Origin: Bolinopsis microptera
Taxonomy: Eukaryota; Ctenophora; Tentaculata; Lobata; Bolinopsidae
DNA length: 64,000 nt
Assembly (NCBI RefSeq): GCF_026151205.1
Contig: NC_087079.1
Location: 16,610,945 to 16,674,944 of the forward strand
Direction: 5' to 3'
This document shows positions 37,601 through 49,600 of this stretch, piece after piece (the stretch's first letter is position 1; each line of letters begins with the position of its first letter). Under the pieces are notes generated by a model. That model was not told the origin of the DNA, did no database searches, and saw nothing but the letters and a program-made list of their open reading frames with translations. The position numbers and the translations under genes were made by a program.

Positions 37601-40600
37601 CGCCATCTCACTAAACTCTACTTCACAGGTAGATCCCGACAGAAGTGTGCTATCTCCCTTGACAGCCCCTCTAGTAAACCTCTCCGGAGCTGCAAGAGAG
37701 GAGTAGTTGCTATGACAACCAGCACTAAACACTCTCTATCAAACACCTTGTTCTATATTGCGTTTGGGGGACTGCCCTGCGTGGACGATACCAATCTGGT
37801 GTACGGGGAAATCATCGAGGGGTACGTAAAAAGGAGAGGTTGGTATTTCTACGTAAGGAGTGTTGAAAATACACCTAAATACTAGACATTGAAGGGCAGA
37901 GTTCGGGTGTTAATCTAGTTAATCTCTTACAGGTTTGATGTGTTAGACGCGATTGAAGCAGCAGGAAGCGTAACTGGGAAACCGAAAACAAGCGTCAGAA
38001 TAATCGAATGTGGCAGGTCAGGCAAACAAATTGTCAAATACTAAAAATACATTTTGTGAGATTTAGAACATTCTGGAAATGGGTTCAGAATCCAAAACGA
38101 AGCTACTGATCATACTACAACGACTAGTCCCGACTGCAGGTATAATTAATTAATTAATTAATTAATTAATTGCAGGTATAACGAGCGGAAACATGGCATG
38201 ATCCTCAGTAAGTTACAGGTGCAGAACCTAAAGAGTGCCGCAGGAAACCTCAAGCTTGACTCATTAACTTGAAGTTGTCTTGGGCAGCAGGATTTAGGCA
38301 GTTAGAATAAAGATATCAGAGATACTGTACTATAGAGTATAGACTATACTGTCTTGACAGGGGACTCACGAGTTGCGATCAGTTTTGAAGGGATTTTACT
38401 TCGACGAACTTAATTTAAATTGTAAATTTTAAGTGATATAAATAAGTTGATAGACTAGAGTGCTGGTTGAAGGTGACGCGCATGTAACAGCAATTAACCA
38501 TTGAGCGTACGACCAGCAGAGGCTTACAAGTAAATTAGTAAATCTTGGCCACGTGCCAAAACAAATTCCTTTTTTAACAGAAGTCAAATAATCTGTTACT
38601 CTCATTAATCATTATGAATGCTTAAAAACGTGTACGTATATGTTATTTGAATCATTGATTTTCGATTGTGTCTTCTTTTTTGTTGTTGAATACTGATAGA
38701 CTAAAGGAAAATCTAACCTATGGCCATGGGCTATAATGGTAGTCCCAAACTCATGTGCGAGCTAGGATGGAATGTAGGTGATTCGATAATAATAGCAAAC
38801 GCTTAAACTAATGTTAAGCTTCTACAGAGGGAATTATTTTAATAGCCGAGACTTTTAAATAATGTTTCTCTTCCCTTGTACAATTGTAGAATAAATTATG
38901 GAATAGCTATCGTTTGTTGTTAAATATATTGCAATGATTGGCCCAAGAAATATTTAATTTCTTTGATTACCTCTGATGAACAGCATACACGTGATCCAAA
39001 TATTTAAAGTTTTATATGGCTACTAATGACGGAGCTTTCTGAAAAAATACGCAACCATTGAGTGTTATGTAGTTATCAAAAATGTAAGATATAAAATGTA
39101 AGATCTAAATATAATATTAGGGACTAGGGTAGGCCCACGCATGATACCAATAATCAATATCTCGCTGGATTAAATTTCTTATTTTAGCTACTCAATTCCT
39201 TTTTTTGGAGAGTCTTTAATCTATATTAATAATCGCAAAAAATTGTGCGGGTTCGTTCGTTCGTGCGTGTGTATACTCCGATTTCGATCCTGGACAAGTT
39301 TGCTCCCTAAACCAAAACCAAATATTATACTTTTGGGCCGTTTTAACTGCGACAGTGCAATTCCGTCCGAAGGGCAGGTTACACTAATAATCAATAATCC
39401 TGCTGGAATTAAATTTCCTATTTTAGCTACTCAATTCCTTTTTTGGAGACCTTTTCAATATTACAATAGTCAAAAGGTGATCACCTGTACTTGCATTGTA
39501 GTTGCAAATGATTGAATATTTTCTGCCCCTGTTGATAATACGTAATTTCTTTAGTTTATTTTGAAAAAAGTTTTATGTTGAAGGGGGGGGGATTTTTAGT
39601 CCCCATTAGTCCCCAAAAGTCTCCATTAGTCCCCATTTAGATGATTTTTAGTCCCCATTAGTCCCCAAAAGTCTCCATTAGTCCCCATTTAGATTTATCC
39701 TACTCTTATCTTGGACAAAACATCTCGATCGTATCGTTATTAAACTAACTTGAAAACCATAAATAACTGTCAAAAATTCTGGGGACTTATGGGGACAAAT
39801 GGTGAATTACGTCAACGAGTTGACCTCTAGTCCCCATGATTTTTAGTCCCCATTAGTCCCCAAAAGTCTCCATTGGTAGTCATTGGCCCCCCCCCCCCCC
39901 CCCCCCCCCCCCCGTTGAAGGCCTTTAGAACGGGGGGGGGGAAGAATTTCTCTCGCTGTGATAATGTTGAGTTTGTTACCAGGGAAGGCAAAATCAGGTA
40001 ATTTTAATGTGCAATAATACTATTTAGCGGTGTTTTGATTAACTTTATAAGTAATACGGCAAAAAAAGCTAAAAATAGTGATGTGATTGTCAATTTCAGA
40101 AATCAGAATCAGAAATCCTGGTGAAGTGATCCCATTATCTGCTGAAATTTCAAATACTGCTTGGCCTGACTGGAAAGCTGACAAAGCTATTGATTTGAAC
40201 TTTGACACATTTTCTGTTGCAACCGCTGGTTGTGACGGACAACTATGGACAAAACTAAAACTGGAAAAATTGTTCTGCGTAAAGTGAACACACAGAAGGT
40301 AGAAAAGTTATACGAGATAGCAGTAATGGTACTCGATGTTTACATTGTAGAGTGGGGAGAATGGAGCGACTACTCACAATCATGCGCGGCACAACCGGAT
40401 AAAGATGAACAGTGTGCTAAGAAAAGGAACAGAACATGTCTGAACTACAACGAATGTGAAGGGGATAGTATGGAGCTTTTGTTTTGCCATCCTGAAGACT
40501 GTAAGACCTCGTGGGTACGTCACACGCTGACGATTGTGGTGGGGGGGAGGAGTAGCTGTAGCCTCTATGATAGCTGTGTGTGTGGTGACTACAGTTTTAA

Positions 40601-43600
40601 TCAGGAAAAGGGTACCTCAGGTAAGAGGGACGCATTTTAAACTAGCTTGGTTCTTTTAACACATTGAAAACTTTTGATGTACAACATGGTTTTTTTTGAT
40701 TTCCAGAAAATCTCCCTTAAATTGTCGTCTCACAAAAGGTAGAAAATGTTGCGGAAGATGTAGTGAGCGCTGTCGCGAAGCCAGAACGTAACGAGGGACG
40801 CAACGTGGAAAACACTGTTGATATTGAGGATATATACGACAACCACGAGCTTTATAGTTTACGCCCGGTATAATAATCCCTGACCCCTGATCCCTGATCC
40901 CTGATCCCTGATCCCTGATCCCTGACCCCTGACCCCTGATCCCTGATCCCTGATCCCTGATCCCTGACCCCTGACCCCTGATCCCTGACCCCTGACCCCT
41001 GATCCTAGATCGAACTCTTTATTGTTGGACACTTGATTTAATAAAAATCATTGTTACTATTGGAGATCGAACTCTTTTAATTCAGATTGTCATATTGTAA
41101 AAGTACATTCAGCTAATGCAATGGTACGGCTAAATTTAAACTGGCAATATTTACTTTTAAATGGAATTTGATTTTTTTAAATTCTGATTTTGTAATTCAT
41201 TTTACTTGTAATTTGTTTTTATTTGTTACTGATTAATATACTGACGTCTGACATCTATAATGATATTGTGCTGTTCTTTGAAAATATTTTCGTTTAAAAA
41301 GAATTTATCTAAAATTCCTTAAAAAGAAACACTTACCAGTGTTAGGTAGGGCAGTAACGATACAAGATCCTGTTTCTGTGTCAGCAGAGGCTGTAACCAA
41401 ACTAGGGTGAGATGAAGCGCACTCAAAAGGTACCTGTGAGAATAATTATTGTAACTCTTTCATTGATTAAACAGTAAACAGTAAACAGTAAACACGTACA
41501 GTAAACACGTACGGTAAAACACCGCCTCTTTCCTTTTAACCAAACTCCGCGGAAAATCGGGGTTTTACTGAACCTTTATTTTTCATGCATCGAGCTTTTT
41601 GTTTTTATAGATTTTGCAGATCTACCTAAATTTAGAGCCTTTAACGGTCGGAGCCACACCGAAAAGTGAATGTTATATTTTAGTATGAAGGTGCATTATA
41701 TATAATAAGGAACTGAAACCGAGGGGTTCCGTTCAGGCCCTTCACACTTTGTTTCTGTCTAGTTCTAATGTACCGTCACAATAGTGACTTTAATATATAA
41801 TAAGAACATACTGTCTAGGGAAGGTATTATATAATAGGATGAGTTAAACAACGGCTAAACAACAAACCTTTGCGCTCTGCTGACCACCACATGTGGCCGG
41901 TAACTGTGACAGAGGTTTACTAGTTGTCATGGTGACGGGTAACCTAGCATTGGAGACTGTGAGGGAGGTGGCTATGTTACTGAGAACAAGAGTGTCGGAT
42001 GGGAGGGATAGAATCACGCTCTCCGCTTTCACTATTTCCACCTGAATGTTGCAAGATATTCATCAAAAATCGTATATTAATAATTAATCTTTTTCCAATT
42101 TTGATTGATTACCAGCGTGAAATCGGGGGATTAACAACTGGGAAAAGGAGGCATTGTAAAGTTGCGTCAGTCGCGGAATCGCATGATTTGCCTATGTTTC
42201 TGCATTCTAATGAATAATTTTGCAATGATATTATTAATTAAGAAAGTTGCAGGGACGCATGATTCGCGTTTTTTTACCGCAACTCAATTGTGAACCAATA
42301 ATGGAAAACTTCACGCTTACCCTGATAATGGAGTACGTTGAAGAAGTTATCTGTTTCTTGAGTTCAGTAACACCTAAGTTTTCTCCTCTGACCACACCTC
42401 CTTTTACAGTTGCTATATTGGTGTCTCCACTGCTCCAATCTCCTTTCTCCTCGCCTGAAGAGAAAACACATCAGAGATTATATCCCAAACCAGATCAATT
42501 TAGCTACGACTCATCCATTGAGTTTATACTAACCTCAACTTCTTGTTGAAAAACTTAACAAATTAAAACAAGAATTGCGCCCGTTGTTTCGTTTTGGCGG
42601 ACGCTAGATTTCCATTCACTATAACTATAAATATAGGCTCCAATCAGCTCACTTCATAATAATAATATTGATACACGTTAGTACACTATACTACGCATAC
42701 CACGTACAAATTGGGCTTATTACTTAATACTATACATTACAAAGTATACATTAAAATACACCCGCGCCGCGCATTCATTGACAGGCTAGCTATATACATC
42801 ACATCTCCGCAAGCAATACTCGCGCGCTGCACTGCGCGCTAGCTGTCATGGTAACGGACGGAAGTAAGGACACACGACATATTTAAACCCACCTACCTCG
42901 TTCTCCAAAATCCACGTTTTTGTGCAAAAACGTCCATTCGTAACCTTTCACTATTGCCTTTTTACAAAAGAGTGAACGGAAAAAATCAAAGACGGTAAGT
43001 AATGAGGTCATGTTATTGTTAGGACACATACCCTAAAAATGTAGGGTGAATAATTATTTGTATTTTAACAAAGACCATAGTACTTGTTGTTACTTTGTTA
43101 TCAGCTGCTACCTCCTATGCGAGCACCATGTACATTTGAACTAACATTATAAGCTATTATAATGTATAACTAACATAATAAGCTATTATATCCAGGTAGA
43201 TACGAATCTATAAAACGGAGTACGACGGAGACTTGAAGTCGTATATTCTCGATCAGCGTGTACAAAGCCAAACCGCATATGGAGAACGGAACTGTAAACC
43301 TTGTCTTTATGTTTAGCTTGTACTAGCTATTGTCTAAGGTGCAGGGGTGTATGAAGCGGGGGCAGGGGGGGGCCATCGCCCCCCCCCCCCCCCCTAAAAT
43401 CTGGACAAGGGGCCAAAAAGGGCCAACCTTCAAATTTTTTCTGGAAACTACTTTTGTTCATGTTTCATGCTACCCTGATCTTTATGAGTCGAAAATATTT
43501 TTTTCTGTTTACGAAGTCCGCACCTACCCCTTAACTTCGATATACGATTTTGGACTCGAGGGTTCCCCTTTGTAATGCGATCTCGGAAGGTAGGCCTCCC

Positions 43601-46600
43601 CTTCGCAATACGAATTCGGAAGCGATTATTTAGGCCAAAAATCGCGGCGCCGCGACAAGCCAAACTAGGCGAAATCGCGGTGAAAATCTCGAAAATCGCG
43701 TCGAATTCGCAGAAATTTCCACGGTTCTTCAAGTGAACAAGTTGTTCTTAGGCACGTGGTTCTGGAACAAGTAGTCTTATGGCATATTATCATTATGGTT
43801 ATCGGACAGAATGAGGTTTATATCACTTAACATCTTTAATTCTATTGAATAGTGGCAAACTTTTGGTAATCGTACTGTAGTGCGACACGTACTCTAGTGC
43901 GACACGTACTCTAGTGCGAAGTCCGACAAAAACACCCTCTGTCGCACTACAGTACGTGTCGCACTACGATCCAGTAGCGTAATCTAGTGCGACAGTGTCG
44001 ATCTTGGAGGTTTCGCACTAGGGTACGTGTCGCACTTGAGTACGTGTCGCACTACAGTACGTGAACCCAAACTTTTGCAGTTCAGTGGCTTTTTGTGGGC
44101 GACTTAGAGGTGGCGGCATGTTGTCAACATTGTGGCCTTTACCCTCATGAGCTTTTGTCCATATTGTGTTCGCAAAGGTATGATATAAAGTTATAATATA
44201 TATGAATCGTCTTAACAATTGGTCAATGTTCTCATTGTTCCAGATTGTTCCAGATTGTTCCAGATTAACTGCTAACACATTTGACATCACATACGTATTA
44301 TTTTATTTCCTCATCTTTGCCTTTGTTCATAAGAGGGCCTCAGGCCTCTATGTATCGTCTTCTGAATGTTTGCAGTTTTCCAGACATTAATTGGGGTGTC
44401 TAGTGGTTAACTTTATGTCTAGTGGTAAACTTAGTCTAGTGGTATAAGTTTTTATGTCTAAGTTTTAGGGAAGTTGGGAAGTTTTTGGCTAACAATGTTA
44501 CGTCAGCAGACGAGTGGGTTAAGAAATGCTTGTGAAAGTGGATTCCTGGAAACCAATTTTTCCACGGTTCATGCTACCCTGATCATTATGGACATTGAGC
44601 CTAACATATTTTGTTCGGTTTTCAGAAGTCCGTACCTAGTAGTAGTACCTACCTCTTGATATACGATTTTGGAAGTTTTTCCTGAAACTACTTTTGTTCA
44701 TGTTACCCTGATCTTTATGAGTCGAAATATGTTTTTTTCGGTTTTCGAAGTCCGCACCTAGTACCTACCCCTTCGATATACGATTTTGGACTCGAAGATT
44801 CCCTTTTTTAATACGATCTCGGAAGGCAGGCCTCACCTTCGCAATACGAGCTCGGAAGCGGGAGCTCTGCCTTCAGAGGTACGTATCGAGAATGACTCGG
44901 ACCGAACATTTCTAAAATACTAGCGTAATCATTTGGAAAATTTGGGTTCAGTTGTCGTTTTGGGATTTACGCTTATTGGGTACCCAATTAAGCTGATTGG
45001 GTGCCCTGTTAACTGTGTGGGAACCCTCGGATTTAAAGGAGAATGCGCAATTTGTCACGGAGATCTGAAAATCGCGATTTGTCGCGAGGATCTGAGAAAA
45101 TCGCGATTCTTCGCGGCAAACGTCAAAAAATCGCGATTTGTTGTGGAGAATGGGAAAATTCGCGATTCCGCACGTGCCGCGATTTCCTTTTGGCCATTAG
45201 ACAGACACTCGCTTAACACATTACATGGTAACTTCTCTCTTTTTACTGTAAACATATTCGGGCATATGGTTTATGACTCATAATTCAGTTATTTTTTGTC
45301 CAATCTGGATGAAAATTCATATACGAGTTCAAGAGACCTCCCCCCTCAAAAGTTCAGTCACCGGTCCTATCTCAAAATCGAGTTTCACAAAAAAAAATAC
45401 CCCTTGACCTCTAGAGAAATTATCCGGATAATTTGTTGAAAAGAGCAGAATGTTAGATATGTTTGTGATACAGTACAGGCCTCTCTGACAACTAGGAGAC
45501 CTTGCATATCGTGCCGGTAGTTACAAAGTAATCCTGGGAGGGTCCTTGATAAATTAAATTGGACGGTTTAATCTTGTTAACTTTACCTCATGAAATAAAC
45601 AAAATTAGCTTCCAGCCACACGACAATCTTTTAACGGTCCTACATAATTTATATTATATATACAGGGGGGCCGGGGCAAAGTCATTTTACAGACGTTGAC
45701 CTTTATAGCTCAGTCATTGAGTGCCCGATCGAAATAATTCTTTCGCAGGTATGACTTACTATCACCACTCATTCGAGGAATATGTCAAATCAAAGAATAT
45801 TCACGTTCATTTTTTTCGAATGAAGGTTCATTTTCGCATTTATTTTATAGTTTGAATTATCAAATCGAGCCAGATTGTATGAAATTGTGTTTGGCCATTC
45901 AAATTACATTTTCCCAGAAAAAATGAGAGTTCTAGCTTCTCAGATGATCGAGATATGAAGCATAACGAGGTTATTCATTACGAGTGATCAGGTGATTGGG
46001 TAGAACCTAGATCCGCATTATGAGAATCGTGCAGAGAGCCCGATTACAGTATCGAAGCACGCAATCACTTGATTATCTGATAAATTTTGCTAACGAGAAA
46101 AACAAATTGCTTGATAACTTCGTCATTTTGAATCCGTTTGGCGCCATCTTTTCAGATAAAAATTCCGGATTTAATTACCTATTGCAATATTACGTTGCAA
46201 TGAATTTTATAGCATGTTCGCAAACACGAATATAAGCAATTGAATGTTGATCGGGTGTTGCCCCTAAAAACCGAATTTTAAACTTTTTGGCGACAGAATC
46301 CTCGAATAAGTAGGTACAGTATGTCATCTGCAAAGCAACAAGTCTCAAATATGAAACACGCGGTGGTATAAGACCCAACGTACATATGTACACTGACTTT
46401 TGCCCCCCCCTCCCCCTGTACTATTTATAATATAATATTATATATAAATATAATGTTTCTTTTTAGTTTCTTAACAGTTTCTTCTGCAGGGCCTCCGAAT
46501 ACAATTACAGTACCAGCCGAAACTACAAATGTCGGCTGAATCAAACAACACGGCGAGCAAATCTCAGGAAGAGGGCGCACCAGGGGAGCTCCAAGGACTC

Positions 46601-49600
46601 ATCACAGAATCATGTTGTTCGGAATCAGGCCTGGCTGCAGTTAACTTTAAAAACTTAAAATGGACACAAAAAGACATTTACCTAATAGTTCTAATGACTA
46701 TGATAAACTTCGGAGACGCACTGGAGATCTACCTTCCAGGAGTAATAACCCAGTCTGCCTCCAGTGACATGGAAGTATCTGAGACCCAGGAGGGACTACT
46801 CGGCATCATCCTCTATCTCTGCTTAGCGTTTTCTTTCTTCATCCTCCCAGCTATCAAGAATAAGGTAGGGCGAACAAGTACACTCCTGGTTTCTCTCTAC
46901 ACCTCCATCATAGCCACCATATTCTGCTCCCTGGTCCCCAACTTCTGGACTCTTCTCCCCTCCAGAGCTCTGGTCGGGCTATGTGTTGGGTTGAACTGGT
47001 CTGTTGGGTCCCTTTATTTCGTAGAACGGGTCTCAAGTTATGAGATGTACAATGTGGGTAAAGTGTGTGGACTGTTTGCATTTACGCTAGGTGGCGGCTG
47101 GGTTGCAGTGTTAGGCTACATTTTACTGTCTAGAATCGGATGGAGATACTTCATCGTCTGCGTTTCTGTCCCGGTCTTTATCCCGCCTATTTGTATCCTT
47201 CACTTTTCTCTTGCTGAGGGTACAACTGAAGAACAAGTTAAGATCCAGACTGATAAGGTGACCAATAAGGTGACCGAGAGTGAGGTTATCAGGGTTAATG
47301 ACTTCTGGGGTCGCTTGATTAAAGGTTGTGTCGCCAACTTCATAAATACTCTCCAGGGTTGGGGGAGTATATTGCTCATACCAGCACTGCTTACCTATCT
47401 TGACGAGCAGCAAAACGTGCTAACTATGGATCAGGAGCTGCTCATTCTAGCGCTCCTTTACGGAGGAGCTAAACTATTGGGCAGGGTTGCCAGTGTCTTC
47501 CTTCTAAAGTACGTGAGATTCCGTATCCTGCAACCTCTACTCTCTGTCATCATAGCATCCTGCTACCTGACTCTCATTTTCTGGGACCACAGTCTCGTTG
47601 CCATTGTGGTTGCTATGGGGATAGCAAACATGTGTTTCTGTGTTACACGGTGTGAACTAACTCTTATGGAGTTTGACCAGCACTATTTTGGGACAGAGCG
47701 TCTGTATTTGGCAGCTGGAGTGATGGCAGGATGTGGATTGCTGGGTGCAACTGTCGGGCCATCGCTGCCCAGTTCCTGAGTAGTCAACATTCTGTTATCT
47801 TATCGTTTGTGTTGAGTTGTGTTCAAGTGGTAGCTTTCTGTTGCATCACTGAGCGGTAAAAATATGATTTAAGCTACTACTGGTTTAATAGTATAGCACC
47901 TGACTGGTTTTCGGGAGGTCGTGGGTTCAATTCCCGCTCTCGGCACATCTCACCCCGACTTTTCGTGAAAACGTACTACCTTACTGCCTTGATTCAGTTA
48001 GCTGAACGAGAATAGACCATGCTGACCCACCAGATGAATGATTTAAGCTAATATCACGTGATTCCTAGTACAGTTTTTATACTGGGGTGGGAGATAAGTG
48101 CAAGTATTATGGAATACTCGTGTATCTGTACACATATGGTACACACTTAAGCACTTCACTCCAAGGGTAGTCTAAATATTGCATATTTTTGTATGATTTT
48201 GTTGGGTGGTGTGTATCCTTCCTAGTACAGTGCATAGTTGCGCAAGGATACAGATAAAAGAGGAGATTCATAAGAATCTTTATAATCAGTACAATGTGTA
48301 AAATTCTTTATTCATGCTTATTACTTCAGACTATTGATTTTGTCAATTCTATCGTAACTTCTACGATCATTAATTTCTGATATCAAAGTTCATTGTTGAC
48401 TGAACAGTGTATTCACATGTTCGGTCATCGATAGGGGAAAAAATATCAGGCTAAACCATCCTTTAACAAACAAAAAAAGATGAACTCAATCGTAAAAATA
48501 GGATGAAGGTAAATTCTTACTCCTTGAATACCAATAAAGAACTGAGAAACTGTTTTTAATCAATATGCCCAGAACAGTGATTAAAAGAGATTTCTCAAAA
48601 ATGTACCACAACCTTTTCTTGGCTACAAACAATCACCTTTCATATCAGGCATGTAACAAAAGAACAGTGACTGGTTAAGCCTCAAAGGGTCTGAGAGGGT
48701 CACCCCGCCCTCGTAGCCCCAGCGTGTGGCTGAGAGGGTCACCCCGCCCTCGTAGCCCCAGCGTGTGGCTGAGAGGGTCACCCCGCCCTCGTAGCTCCAG
48801 CGTGTGGCTGAGAGGGTCAGCCCACCCTCGTAGCCCCAGCGTGTGGCTGAGAGGGTCACCCCGCCCTCGTAGCTCCAGCGTGTGGCTGAGAGGGTCACCC
48901 CGCCCTCGTAGCCCCAGCGTGTGGCTGAGAGGGTCACCCCGCCCTCGTAGCCCCAGCGTGTGGCTGAGAGGGTCAGCCCGCCCTCGTAGCCCCAGCGTGT
49001 GGCTGAGAGGGTCACCCCGCCCTTGTAGCCCCAGCGTGGGTCTGAGAGGGTCACCCCGCCCTCGTAGCCCCAGCGTGGGTCTGAGATGGTCACCCCGCCC
49101 TCGTAGCCCCAGCGTGTGGCTGAGAGGGTCACCCCGCCCTCGTAGCCCCAGCGTGTGGCTGAGAGGGTCACCCCGCCCTCGTAGCTCCAGCGTGTGGCTG
49201 AGAGGGTCACCCCGCCCTCGTAGCCCCAGCGTGGGTCTGAGAGGGTCACCCCGCCCTCGTAGCCCCAGCGTGTGGCTGAGAGGGTCACCCCGCCCTCGTA
49301 GCTCCAGCGTGTGGCTGTTCAGTGTTTAGTGACACTATATTATTGAGCTATATTATAACGCTCTTGCAACTAATGTAAACTTAAGAACTTATGTTAGCGT
49401 TAGGGCAGCAAATTGCGGAACAAAATATTATACTACTATCTTTTAGAAAATCAGTGCGATTAGTTTTGTAATCATCTTCTCAACGCTGTGGACACGTAAA
49501 AGTCGCAATAAGGTATTAACTACTAGATTCCACCTGGATTTTAATTAAAAAGTGTCTAGAAAACCTCCACAAAAACCCTCCTGCGTTAATTTATTTATCT

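Noticed and set aside
29437-37665. Regular repeats as a CRISPR array
   Set aside because: Units are contiguous satellites without variable spacers, in an intron-bearing animal genome.
44230-44275. Heat-shock element from repeated GATTGTTCCA
   Set aside because: The triplet GATTGTTCCA is a simple decamer repeat; alternating inverted nGAAn units are not properly arranged.
47885-47950. tRNA gene
   Set aside because: The B-box is perfect, but the A-box and acceptor stem do not form a proper cloverleaf; a SINE head is more likely.
48623-49329. Repeat proteins with WLRGSPRPRSPSV or TLSATRWGYEGGV units
   Set aside because: Both strands are open because the minisatellite period is 39 bp. No transcript signal.
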